A stretch of DNA of 64,000 nucleotides. It comes from an uncultured Clostridia bacterium (GTDB lineage Bacteria > Bacillota > Clostridia > Oscillospirales > Acutalibacteraceae). The translations under genes were made by a program, and so were the position numbers. The stretch covers positions 124,001 to 188,000 of the forward strand of contig CALWIK010000020.1 of the NCBI GenBank assembly GCA_944380725.1. Direction: 5' to 3'. Shown here piece after piece: positions 52,868 to 61,571 of the stretch. The notes under the pieces were generated by a model. That model was not told the DNA's origin. It searched no databases and was given only the letters and a program-made list of their open reading frames with translations. The stretch's first letter is position 1. The number at the start of each line of letters is the position of its first letter.

Positions 52868-53617
52868 ATGAAAGAAAATAAATCATTATTAAAACAGGGA
52901 GTAAAAGAAGGTATTCCGATTGGACTAGGTTATCTGCCTCTTGCATTTACTCTTGGTGTTAATGCGGCAACTGGAGGATTTGAATTTTTTAGCTCCATCG
53001 CAATGTCTGTTCTTAGTTTTACTGGTGTTGGACAGATGAATGCTATGGCATTAATGTTCGGAAACTCTACTTATTTTAGCATTTTTATTGCTCTTTTAGT
53101 TATTAATCTTAGAAATATTGTGCTTTCATTATCTTTATCGCAAAGATTGGACGAAAACGTGAGTTTATGGAAAAGACTTATAATTGCAATGGGAAACACT
53201 GACGAAATTTTTGCACTTACTATTCGTCGTGAAGGTAAGATTCCTGCAGATTATTTCCTCGGAGTTATGTCGTTCCCATACTTTGCTTGGGGAGTAGGTG
53301 CTATTGTAGGAAATTTGGCCACGACTCTTGTTCCTAAGGATATTTGTATTGCTATGAGCATGGCACTATATGCTATGTTAGTGGCTTCGGTTGTTCCTGC
53401 CGTAAAAAAATCTAAACCTATACTTTTTGTCGCAATACTATCAGGGGTACTTAGCTTTATTATGCAGGGAATTAAACCTTTGAACAACATATTGGTTAAT
53501 TTAATGGGCCAATCAGCTTCATCTTGGGTTTTGGTAGCAGGTTCAATTTTTAGTGCAGCAATTGCAGCTTGTATTTGGCCTGTTAAAGATGTAAAGGAGG
53601 CGCAAGTTAATGAATAA
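52868..53617 (+). CDS. azlC: AzlC family branched-chain amino acid exporter, large subunit
   Basis: A 249-residue membrane protein. The family pattern is seen in GVKEGIPIGLGYLPLAFTLG, SVLSFTGVGQMNAMAL and LRNIVLSLSLSQRL. Together with AzlD it forms a two-component transporter that exports branched-chain amino acids or analogues. AAGGAGGT stands 12 bases before the ATG. Its 3' end overlaps azlD by eight bases. Confidence 0.92.
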   Translation: MKENKSLLKQGVKEGIPIGLGYLPLAFTLGVNAATGGFEFFSSIAMSVLSFTGVGQMNAMALMFGNSTYFSIFIALLVINLRNIVLSLSLSQRLDENVSLWKRLIIAMGNTDEIFALTIRREGKIPADYFLGVMSFPYFAWGVGAIVGNLATTLVPKDICIAMSMALYAMLVASVVPAVKKSKPILFVAILSGVLSFIMQGIKPLNNILVNLMGQSASSWVLVAGSIFSAAIAACIWPVKDVKEAQVNE

Positions 53618-53945
53618 TACATACGTTTGGATTGGAATTATTATTTTATTTATAACAACTTATTTTACAAGAATGTTACCTTTGATCTTTTGCAAAAAAC
53701 CTATTCAAAATACATTTTTTAAATCTTTATTAGCTTATTTGCCATATGCTGTTTTAACTTCTATGCTAATTCCTGAAGTTTTTCAGGCTCCATATGGGAT
53801 GATTCCAGGAATTTTAGGTTTTGCGATAGCAATTGTACTATCTTATTTGGAGCAAAGCTTGTTTGTTGTTCTTGCGGTTTCTACTGTTATTACTTACATA
53901 TCAATGCTGTTTAATCCTCAGATAATGTCGGCTTTTGGAATGTAA
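53610..53945 (+). CDS. azlD: AzlD family branched-chain amino acid exporter, small subunit
   Basis: A 111-residue protein with three to four membrane helices (WIGIIILFITTYFTRMLPLIF at the start, then KSLLAYLPYAVLTSMLIPEVF). The TYFTRMLPL motif is typical of AzlD. Translationally coupled to azlC by an overlap, with AAAGGAGG inside the azlC end. It is the obligate partner of AzlC. Confidence 0.92.
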   Translation: MNNTYVWIGIIILFITTYFTRMLPLIFCKKPIQNTFFKSLLAYLPYAVLTSMLIPEVFQAPYGMIPGILGFAIAIVLSYLEQSLFVVLAVSTVITYISMLFNPQIMSAFGM

Positions 53946-53997
53946 ATAAAAGATTTTTATTTATGGGCATTTAAAAAGCCTATAATATAATAAAATC

Positions 53998-54040
53998 AAC
54001 CCTCACTAGTGTTAAATGATACACAGGAGGGTTTTGTTTT
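53998..54040 (+). terminator. Intrinsic terminator after azlD
   Basis: AACCCTC (53998-54004) pairs with GAGGGTT (54027-54033), with an inner GTGT/ACAC extension, followed by TTGTTTT. Confidence 0.8.
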
Positions 54041-54058
54041 AAAGAATAAATCGATTAT

Positions 54059-55060
54059 TTAAATATTTTTTTGCCAATTCCAAGAATCTAAACACATTTT
54101 TTCGAGATCAAACTTAGCTTTAAATTTCAGATCTTTTTCAGCTTTTTTGGTAGAGGCATATACTATAGGAAGATCGCCCTTGCGTCGTGGACCAAATTTA
54201 AATTTAATTTTTTGACCGGAGATCTTTTCAAAAACATGCACCAATTCCAATACGCTATAGCCTTTGCCTGTTCCTAAATTGTAAATATTAAATCTTCCTG
54301 AAGAGTTTATTGTTTTTTCTAAAGCTTTTAAATGCCCACAAGCTAAATCTACAACGTGAATATAGTCTCTAATACATGTGCCGTCTGGTGTATTATAATC
54401 ATTGCCAAAAATAGTTAGCGTAGGTAATTTATTTACTGCTACTTGAGATATATAAGGCATAATATTGTTAGGAATTCCAACTGGGTTTTCTCCTAAAAGA
54501 GCACTTTGGTGTGCGCCTATAGGATTAAAATATCTTAGAATAGTAATATTATAAGAATTATTAGCTTTATAAATATCTTTTAAAATTTCTTCTATAAAAT
54601 ATTTAGTTCTGCCATATGGATTGCAAACTTTTCCGGTTGGCATGGATTCGTCATAGGGGGGAGAAGCTTCATTACCATATACCGTTGCAGAGGAGCTAAA
54701 TATAAAATTTTTAACAGAAAATTTCTCCATAAATTTTAAAAGACTTATGGTGCCACTGACATTATTGTCAAAATAAAGTATCGGATTTATGCAAGATTCA
54801 TTTACAGATTTTAATCCAGCAAAATGAATAACACAATCGATTCGGTTTTCAGAAAATATTTTTTTTAAAATGTTATGATTACGTATATCTCCAACATACA
54901 GTTTTACTCTTTTGTTTGCTATTTTTTCAATACGTTCTATAACGTTAGGATTACTATTGCTGAGGTTATCTAAAATTATTACATTGAATCCAGTGTCAAG
55001 AAGTTTAACACACGTATGGCTACCAATATAACCAGCGCCACCTGTTACGAGTATATTCAA
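54059..55060 (-). CDS. galE: UDP-glucose 4-epimerase
   Basis: A 333-residue SDR enzyme interconverting UDP-glucose and UDP-galactose. NAD-binding GGAGYIGSHT at the N-terminus; catalytic Ser in FSSSATVYGNE and Tyr-x-x-x-Lys in YGRTKYFIEEIL; GalE-specific LRYFNPIGAHQSALLGENP and YIHVVDLACGHLKALE. TTG start, Shine-Dalgarno weak. Might serve either galactose use (no galK or galT here) or UDP-galactose supply for surface glycans, as with the capD-like gene at 5.2 kb. Confidence 0.95.
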   Translation of the reverse strand: MNILVTGGAGYIGSHTCVKLLDTGFNVIILDNLSNSNPNVIERIEKIANKRVKLYVGDIRNHNILKKIFSENRIDCVIHFAGLKSVNESCINPILYFDNNVSGTISLLKFMEKFSVKNFIFSSSATVYGNEASPPYDESMPTGKVCNPYGRTKYFIEEILKDIYKANNSYNITILRYFNPIGAHQSALLGENPVGIPNNIMPYISQVAVNKLPTLTIFGNDYNTPDGTCIRDYIHVVDLACGHLKALEKTINSSGRFNIYNLGTGKGYSVLELVHVFEKISGQKIKFKFGPRRKGDLPIVYASTKKAEKDLKFKAKFDLEKMCLDSWNWQKNI

Positions 55061-55087
55061 AAAATCAGTCCCAACAGTTTTAAATTT

Positions 55088-56104
55088 TTATATTAAAAAT
55101 CTTGGCAGATACTCTATTATAATATAGCAAATTGAAAAAAATGGTATAACGCTAAAATTTACTCCACCAAATTTATTAATTTTTTCTTCATATAATTTAA
55201 TATCATCTTTACAAAGAACTCTAATTTTTTTTATTTTTGAACAACAATTTTTATAGTAAACTTTATTTGCAACAACTCCAGAAATTAACATTACTATAAA
55301 GGTTATCAACTTGAATATCGAAGGCAAAAAAACAAGAAATTTTTGAAGAAGGGGCAAAGAATAAAAATTAGTCAAAAATAGGTCATACTTATCTAGAGTA
55401 ATTTCAGAAGTGTTTGAAATACCAACCTTATTTAGCAAAGAAATTAAGATTTCGTTGGCATATGTAAATTCGATAAATGTTGATAATATTGAAAATAAAA
55501 TTAATAAAGATGTTAAAATGATTCCAATTTTATACATTTTTCTATATAAAAACCATGCACCAGAAAACAAAAATGCACTGAAATTAAATCTGCTTTTATT
55601 ATTTTTATTAATGTTTTTAAATATTGGTATATAATACAAAAAATTCCCTTTTATATATTGCACAAATTCAGAGATCTTTATGTCATTTATAATTTCATCT
55701 TTGTTCATGTCTTTAAATTTATCAAAAAGTGGAGCTATGGGGATTTCTTCAAAACTTGTTCTAGTGTAAGTTCCAGAAAGAGGAAAGCCACAATTGTTGC
55801 AAAAAAGTGAATCCATAGGATTTTCGCTAAAACAATGAGGACACTTTTTTAAACTCTTTTCCTCTCTATTTTCAACGTTATTTATGTTCTCATTTTTATT
55901 ATGTTTTATTGTATTATTTTGCTCAAACTGCTTTGGGTACAAAAATCCTTCGGAGTGCTTATCTTCAAACAAGCATTGTCCGATTGAGTTATAGCATTCA
56001 CGATGATATGGTGCACCACATTTTGGACATACTACAATATCTTCGTCTATTTTACAATCTGCTTTGCATACTGGGCATATCCCAAACTTTTTATAATTTT
56101 TCAT
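55088..56104 (-). CDS. Zinc-ribbon membrane protein (RING-finger/DUF2628-like)
   Basis: A 338-residue protein of unknown function. The N-terminus holds a RING-like zinc domain (CPVCKADCKIDEDIVVCPKC, then YHRECY), followed by an Asn-rich linker and a second zinc ribbon (CPHCFSENPMDSLFCNNCG). The C-terminal half carries FNFSAFLFSGAWFLYRKMYK, the pattern of DUF2628 proteins, and four to five membrane helices. Proteins of this build are common in Clostridia next to unrelated genes. Start: ATG after TAGGAG. Confidence 0.75.
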   Translation of the reverse strand: MKNYKKFGICPVCKADCKIDEDIVVCPKCGAPYHRECYNSIGQCLFEDKHSEGFLYPKQFEQNNTIKHNKNENINNVENREEKSLKKCPHCFSENPMDSLFCNNCGFPLSGTYTRTSFEEIPIAPLFDKFKDMNKDEIINDIKISEFVQYIKGNFLYYIPIFKNINKNNKSRFNFSAFLFSGAWFLYRKMYKIGIILTSLLILFSILSTFIEFTYANEILISLLNKVGISNTSEITLDKYDLFLTNFYSLPLLQKFLVFLPSIFKLITFIVMLISGVVANKVYYKNCCSKIKKIRVLCKDDIKLYEEKINKFGGVNFSVIPFFSICYIIIEYLPRFLI

Positions 56105-56212
56105 TTTTTACTCCTATTTTATTTATTATTCAAGTTAAATTTTACATAATTGTTTCACAAATTTCAACTTAATTTTTCTGTTAAAAAAATAAAATTGATA
56201 AAGTGTTTATTC

Positions 56213-56241
56213 TTTACATTTTTGCTAAATTCGGGTATAAT
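56213..56241 (+). promoter_or_regulatory. sigma-A promoter of prfB
   Basis: TTTACA (56213-56218), 17-base spacer, TATAAT (56236-56241). Confidence 0.75.
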
Positions 56242-56273
56242 AACTCTATGCAAAAGTTGGGGGAGGGGCTATA

Positions 56274-57380
56274 TTGTTACAAGTGGAAGAACTGAAACTT
56301 GAGCTTGAAAATTTAAAATCACAAATAAAAGATCTATCTGAAGCTATAGGAGTTTATAAAATAGACGAAGAATTAAAAAAGTTTGAAAAAAAAACTGCCC
56401 AACCCGATTTTTGGAATGATATTGAAAATTCAAATAAAATTTTGCAAAAAATTAGTGAAATTAAAAATAAACAGCAAAAATATTATAAACTGTTATCTAT
56501 TTCTAACGATACCTCTGTGTTAATTGATTTGGCTAAAGAAGAACAAGATGAAGGTTTATTAGAAGAAATTAAAATCAACTTGAATTTGATTAAAATCAGT
56601 ATAGAAGAACAACGTCTTGAAACTTTATTAAATGGTGAGTACGATTCTAGAAATGCCATACTTACGTTTCATGCAGGAGCAGGAGGAACAGAGGCACAGG
56701 ATTGGGTTGAAATGCTTTATAGAATGTATTGTAGATGGGCGGATCATCACAAATTTAAAGTTAAAACGTTGGACTACCTCGATGGTGAAGAAGCTGGGTT
56801 TAAAAGTGTGTCTATTTTAATATCAGGTATAAATGCTTATGGATATTTAAAATCAGAAGCAGGAGTACATCGTTTGGTTAGAATTTCTCCGTTTGATTCA
56901 TCGGGCAGACGGCACACTTCATTTGCTTCAATTGAAGTTATGCCAGAAATTGACGACGATTTTGATGTGCAAATATCTCCGGATGATATAAAAATGGATG
57001 TTTTTAGAGCTAGTGGCGCAGGTGGCCAACATGTTAATAAGACATCTTCTGCTGTTAGATTAACGCATATTCCAACAGGGATAATTGTGTCTTGTCAAAA
57101 TGAAAGAAGTCAGCATCAAAACAGAGAAGTTGCGCTTAAAATGTTAAAATCAAAATTGATAGAAATTAAAGAACGTGAACACTTGGAAAAAATAGAAGAC
57201 ATTAAGGGCGATCAAAAAGAGATTGCCTGGGGGTCTCAAATTAGATCGTATATTTTTATGCCGTATACTTTGGTTAAAGACCATAGAACCAATTTTGAAA
57301 TGGGAAACGTTAACGCGGTTATGAATGGTGAAATTGATGGTTTTATTAACGCTTATTTAAAATATCTGAATTCGAAATGA
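56274..57380 (+). CDS. prfB: Peptide chain release factor 2, without programmed frameshift
   Basis: Terminates translation at UGA and UAA. 368 residues in one frame. The anticodon-like SPF motif is in ISPFDSSGRRHTSF; the catalytic GGQ (residues 250-252) is in SGAGGQHVNKTSSAVRL. In most bacteria prfB has an in-frame UGA near codon 26 that needs a +1 shift. Here that region reads LSEAIGVYKID with no stop, so autoregulation by frameshifting has been lost. The DNA at that place, ATAGGAGTTTATAAA, still contains an internal AGGAG. TTG start behind GGGGAGGGG. Confidence 0.96.
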   Translation: MLQVEELKLELENLKSQIKDLSEAIGVYKIDEELKKFEKKTAQPDFWNDIENSNKILQKISEIKNKQQKYYKLLSISNDTSVLIDLAKEEQDEGLLEEIKINLNLIKISIEEQRLETLLNGEYDSRNAILTFHAGAGGTEAQDWVEMLYRMYCRWADHHKFKVKTLDYLDGEEAGFKSVSILISGINAYGYLKSEAGVHRLVRISPFDSSGRRHTSFASIEVMPEIDDDFDVQISPDDIKMDVFRASGAGGQHVNKTSSAVRLTHIPTGIIVSCQNERSQHQNREVALKMLKSKLIEIKEREHLEKIEDIKGDQKEIAWGSQIRSYIFMPYTLVKDHRTNFEMGNVNAVMNGEIDGFINAYLKYLNSK

Positions 57381-57511
57381 TTAAAAAATCTTTAGCTTTT
57401 ATTGTGCATAAATTATAATATTTTTTACAATTTTATAAAAATAATAATTGTGATAAAATTGTCTGTCATCTAAATTTATTTTTAAAAAATTATTATGAGG
57501 TTCTTATTTTT

Positions 57512-58090
57512 ATGAAACTATACATTAAAAATGCGTATATACAACAAAAACCTGGGTTTATAGTTTGTAATGATTTTGGAAAAGAAAAATATTCTGTTCT
57601 TATAGAACATAGCGTTTTAGGAATGAAATTGGATTTGTTTAATTCTAACGGAAAAAGAGCTTCTAAAATAAGACAGCATGGTTTTTCTTTTAATAAAACA
57701 TATAATATTAACGCTGAAGAAAAAAAAATAAAACTAATTTTGAAAGTTTGTGAAAATAATATTTCTGCTTTTATAAAGGGCTATCCAATTAATATTGTTG
57801 GAGATATCTTAAAAAAAGAATTTTCGTTATTGACTGAAGATAAATCTATAATAATGATGCATAAATACAATTTTAAAAATTATTATGAGCTAGATATAAT
57901 CAAAGAAGACTTTGAGCTTTTTAGCGTATGTGTATCTTTATGCATAGAGACTTTATTATTTTTTGATAAAAAAAAGTCCCAGAAAAATAAGGATTTTTTT
58001 GTAGAATATATTTTGAATAATAAGAAAAAATTTGGGTTACTCCCAAAAACTTTTTTTGAAGAAATAAAAAAATTGAAAAATAAAGATTAA
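57512..58090 (+). CDS. LURP-one-related/YxjI-like protein (tentative)
   Basis: A 192-residue protein. The first 90 residues (MKLYIKNAYIQQKPGFIVCN, EKYSVLIEHSVLGMKLDLFN, SNGKRASKIRQHGFSFNKTY) follow the beta-strand pattern of LURP-one-related/YxjI tubby-like domains. The rest is Lys-rich and not recognised. Hydrophobic FSVCVSLCIETLLFF (about 142-156) could be a buried helix. Start: ATG about 14 bases after GAGG. It lies between prfB and typA, 20 bases from typA, and may be co-transcribed with it. A function cannot be given. Confidence 0.5.
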   Translation: MKLYIKNAYIQQKPGFIVCNDFGKEKYSVLIEHSVLGMKLDLFNSNGKRASKIRQHGFSFNKTYNINAEEKKIKLILKVCENNISAFIKGYPINIVGDILKKEFSLLTEDKSIIMMHKYNFKNYYELDIIKEDFELFSVCVSLCIETLLFFDKKKSQKNKDFFVEYILNNKKKFGLLPKTFFEEIKKLKNKD

Positions 58091-58110
58091 AAAGAGGTAT
58101 TTGTTTTGTT

Positions 58111-59928
58111 ATGGACATAAGAAACGATTTAAGAAATGTTGCAATTGTGGCACATGTTGATCATGGAAAAACTACTCTTGTAGATAAATTATTAAGACAA
58201 AGTGGCGTTTTTAGAAAAAATGAAGTGATTACAGATAGAGTTATGGATTCTAACGATTTGGAACGCGAAAGAGGAATAACTATACTATCAAAAAATACTG
58301 CTGTTATGTATAAAGATATAAAAATAAATATTGTAGATACCCCTGGCCATGCAGATTTTGGTGGTGAGGTAGAACGTATTCTTACTATGGTAGATGGAAT
58401 TTTGCTTTTAGTTGACGCATTTGAAGGGTGTATGCCACAGACAAAGTTTGTGTTAAAAAAGGCGTTAAATCTTGGCAAAAAACCAATTATTGTCGTTAAC
58501 AAAATAGATCGTCCAGGTGCACGGCCTAAAGAAGTTGTAGATGAGGTTTTGGATTTATTTATTGAATTAGGTGCAGATGATAATCAGTTAGATTTTTCTG
58601 TTGTTTATACTTCTGCCAAGAATGGATATGCTACGCTAGATTCAAAGAAAAAAGGAGTCGATATGGTGCCTTTGCTTGAAAAAATCGTAGAAGAAATTCC
58701 AGCGCCTAAAGGAGAGATAAGCGCTCCACTTCAAATTCTTTTTTCTAACATAGACTATGACTCATATTTGGGTAGAATAGGAATTGGTCGGGTTGAAAGA
58801 GGAGCTGCTGAAACAGGAAAAACTGCGGTTTTATGTCGTAGAGACGGTTCTAATACAAATGTAAAAATAACAAAGCTTTATCAGTTTGAAGGCCTAAAAC
58901 GTGTAGAAACAGATAAGGCTTATTTGGGAGATATTATTTCTGTTTCTGGAATTGATGATTTAAATATAGGAGAGACGGTTTGTTCTCTAGAATGTGTAGA
59001 ACCATTGCCTTTTATAAAAATTGATGAACCGACTTTATCAATGTTATTTATGGTTAATAACAGCCCTTTTGCTGGTAGAGAAGGTAAATTTGTTACTTCA
59101 CGAAATCTTCGAGATAGATTGTTTAAAGAAGTTGAAACAAATGTTGCCATGAGAGTAGAAGAAACTGATTCTGCGGACACTTTTAAAGTTTCTGGTAGGG
59201 GTGAGTTGCATCTGTCTATATTGATAGAAACTATGCGACGTCAAAATTTTGAATTCCAAGTCTCTAGGCCTAAAGTGATTATGAAAAATATTGATGGAGT
59301 CCTGAAAGAACCTATTGAACTTTTAATGATTGAAGTGCCGGATAATTATGTGGGTGCAGTTATGGAAAAAATCGGTGCGAGGAAGGCAGAACTTCTAAAT
59401 ATGTCGACAAAAGGAAATGGAACAACACACTTAGAATTTAAAATTCCTGCAAGATGTTTGATGGGATATAGATCTGAGTTTTTAACAGATACTAATGGAA
59501 ATGGAATAATGAATCATATTTTTAATGGTTATGAACAATATAAGGGAGATGTTCAACAAAAGAATCAGGGGTCTTTGGTGGCATATGAGGCAGGAGAGAC
59601 AACTACATACGGATTATTTGCTGCACAAGAAAGAGGTAAACTTTTTATTGGCCCAGGTGTTGCAGTTTATGAAGGAATGATAGTTGGATCAAATTCTAAA
59701 GCAGAAGATCTTGTAGTTAATGTGTGCAAGAAAAAACATATGACAAATACAAGAGCTTCTGGCTCGGATGATGCCTTAAAATTAATTCCACATACTGTGT
59801 TGAGTCTGGAGCAATCTTTAGAATTTATTGGAGATGATGAACTCGTTGAAGTAACTCCTAAAAATATTCGACTCAGAAAAATTATATTAAATAAAGAACA
59901 GAGAATGAAAAAAGCAAATAAAACTTAG
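58111..59928 (+). CDS. typA: Ribosome-associated GTPase TypA/BipA
   Basis: A 605-residue translational GTPase for ribosome assembly and stress. G1 AHVDHGKTTLVDKLL, G2 RGITILSKNTAV, G3 DTPGHADFGGEVERIL and G4 NKIDRPGARP are intact. EF-G-like domains II, III and V follow, with the BipA-specific C-terminal domain (AAQERGKLFIGPGVAVYEGM and KKKHMTNTRASGSDDALKL). Start: ATG with a rather distant AAGAGGT. Normal length. Confidence 0.96.
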   Translation: MDIRNDLRNVAIVAHVDHGKTTLVDKLLRQSGVFRKNEVITDRVMDSNDLERERGITILSKNTAVMYKDIKINIVDTPGHADFGGEVERILTMVDGILLLVDAFEGCMPQTKFVLKKALNLGKKPIIVVNKIDRPGARPKEVVDEVLDLFIELGADDNQLDFSVVYTSAKNGYATLDSKKKGVDMVPLLEKIVEEIPAPKGEISAPLQILFSNIDYDSYLGRIGIGRVERGAAETGKTAVLCRRDGSNTNVKITKLYQFEGLKRVETDKAYLGDIISVSGIDDLNIGETVCSLECVEPLPFIKIDEPTLSMLFMVNNSPFAGREGKFVTSRNLRDRLFKEVETNVAMRVEETDSADTFKVSGRGELHLSILIETMRRQNFEFQVSRPKVIMKNIDGVLKEPIELLMIEVPDNYVGAVMEKIGARKAELLNMSTKGNGTTHLEFKIPARCLMGYRSEFLTDTNGNGIMNHIFNGYEQYKGDVQQKNQGSLVAYEAGETTTYGLFAAQERGKLFIGPGVAVYEGMIVGSNSKAEDLVVNVCKKKHMTNTRASGSDDALKLIPHTVLSLEQSLEFIGDDELVEVTPKNIRLRKIILNKEQRMKKANKT

Positions 59929-59967
59929 TTTTGAATATAACTTAAAATTAAAGGAGAGTTATGGCAA

Positions 59968-60669
59968 ATGATGATAAAAAGAAACACGTTAAGCGAAAAA
60001 TCTGCAATCCGTTTAAAAAAATTGCGAGAGTTTAATTTGCCAGAATATTCTTCTTTAGAAGAAGTTTTTAATGCTTTATCGCATGGAATTGGTGCAACAC
60101 TCTCAATTGTTGCAATAGTTTTATTGGTTATAAATTCGAATTTTGAAGTAAAGTCTATTCTTTGTATAACAATATATTCTGTATCTCTTTTTGTTCTTTA
60201 TATTATATCAACACTTTATCATGCTCTTTTGCCTGGCAGAGCAAAAAAAGTTTTTAGAGTGTTGGATCATTGTTCAATATTTTTACTCATAGCCGGGACA
60301 TATACTCCTATATGCCTTTTGGTGCTTAATAATTTTGTGGGATGGTTGTTATTTTCTGTCGTTTGGATTGCTGCTATTGTTGGAATTATATTTAATTCGA
60401 TAGATATAAAAAAATTTTCTAAATTTTCTATGATATGTTATATTGCAATGGGATGGGGAGTTATATTTGCATTAAAACCTTTAATTATTAGTATATCTGC
60501 TTCACAATTAGTACTCCTTATTTTAGGTGGAGTGGCGTATACTTTAGGTTCTGTTTTATATGCTATAGGCAAAAAACAAAAATATATACATTCAATTTGG
60601 CATTTATTTGTTTTACTTGGAAGCATTTTGCATTTTTTTATGATTTTTAGCTGTATTAAAAGTCTTTAA
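59968..60669 (+). CDS. Hemolysin III family membrane protein (YqfA/TrhA-like)
   Basis: A 233-residue seven-helix membrane protein of the PAQR/hemolysin III group. Conserved metal-site residues: LSHGIGATLSIVA (His), STLYHALLPG (His), LDHCSIFLLIAGTYTP (Asp/His), and the C-terminal SIWHLFVLLGSILHFF (two His). Homologues affect membrane-energy or sodium homeostasis; the biochemical role is not established. The start is uncertain: ATG 59968 and ATG 59971 are 11 and 14 bases from AGGAG. A better-placed ATG at 59961 opens a different frame of 24 codons. Confidence 0.88.
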   Translation: MMIKRNTLSEKSAIRLKKLREFNLPEYSSLEEVFNALSHGIGATLSIVAIVLLVINSNFEVKSILCITIYSVSLFVLYIISTLYHALLPGRAKKVFRVLDHCSIFLLIAGTYTPICLLVLNNFVGWLLFSVVWIAAIVGIIFNSIDIKKFSKFSMICYIAMGWGVIFALKPLIISISASQLVLLILGGVAYTLGSVLYAIGKKQKYIHSIWHLFVLLGSILHFFMIFSCIKSL

Positions 60670-60776
60670 TTTTTTATTTAATATTTTTATAAAATTAAGT
60701 AATTAGCTGCCTCATTTTTTCATATTAGTTTAATAAGATTATAAAAGGAGGGGAAATACCGTCTTAACTTTTTGTT

Positions 60777-61571
60777 TTGACAAAGCTTATGAACGAGCCT
60801 ATACAGCTAGATAATTGCTCAGTAAAAAATTTAGAAAATAATGATAATAACCATCTCGAACAAGAAAAAAAACGTTCTAGATACGAAGGCGTTCCATTGC
60901 TTTTAACTATTCAACTTATAATTAGTATAATTGCTTTAACTTCGCTATTTACACTTAAAGTTTTAGGCATTGAGTATTTTAACTTAATAAGAAATTGGTA
61001 TTTTAACAATATTAATAATTCACTTGTTGTAGCTTCGAATTTTATTGATAAAAAAGATGCATTTAAAGTTAAAGTACCCTTTATAAATTTAAAGGACAGA
61101 AAGAATATTGTTACCACATCTATTATTAATTCAGAAAATAATTTACAATCTATTCCAATAAAATTATCTGTTCCTCTTTCGAAACCGCTAGAAAATGGAA
61201 TTGTTACGTCTAAATTTGGTAAAAGAACTGATCCTATTTCTGGAGAAGAAAAATTTCATTGTGGTTTGGATTTATCTGGCAAGGAAGGTTCTCCTATATA
61301 CGCAGTTATGAATGGTGTTATTGAAAAGTCAGAAAGCAGTCCATCTTTTGGGAATTTTTTGATTATTAATCATGGAAATAATATTAAATCGTTATATGCA
61401 CATTGCAAAGAGCTAAAAGGATCTGTTGGCAATAATGTAAAACGTGGCCAGATTATAGCACTAATGGGGAATACAGGTTATTATTCAACAGGAACTCATG
61501 TTCATATTGAGTTAATTGTAAAAGACCAAAAATTAGACCCGGAGCAATTTTTTGAAAATATCAATATCTGA
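60777..61571 (+). CDS. spoIVFA: M23-domain membrane protein, SpoIVFA-like
   Basis: A 264-residue protein. It has a hydrophilic N-terminus of about 40 residues, one membrane helix (LLLTIQLIISIIALTSLFTL), and a C-terminal LytM/M23 domain (GKRTDPISGEEKFHCGLDLS with the His/Asp pair, LYAHCKELKG, and HVHIELIV). Domain order, size and the overlap with an M50 protease gene match SpoIVFA, which holds SpoIVFB inactive until cut by SpoIVB. SpoIVFA proteins usually have degenerate M23 sites; here the ligands look intact. Start unclear: TTG 60777 or ATG 60789, neither with a nearby Shine-Dalgarno (AAGGAGGGG is 23 or more bases upstream). Confidence 0.68.
   Translation: MTKLMNEPIQLDNCSVKNLENNDNNHLEQEKKRSRYEGVPLLLTIQLIISIIALTSLFTLKVLGIEYFNLIRNWYFNNINNSLVVASNFIDKKDAFKVKVPFINLKDRKNIVTTSIINSENNLQSIPIKLSVPLSKPLENGIVTSKFGKRTDPISGEEKFHCGLDLSGKEGSPIYAVMNGVIEKSESSPSFGNFLIINHGNNIKSLYAHCKELKGSVGNNVKRGQIIALMGNTGYYSTGTHVHIELIVKDQKLDPEQFFENINI

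Noticed and set aside
56274..57380. Programmed +1 frameshift in prfB
   Set aside because: The frame is continuous from the TTG start through the GGQ motif with no internal UGA; reported instead as loss of the frameshift.
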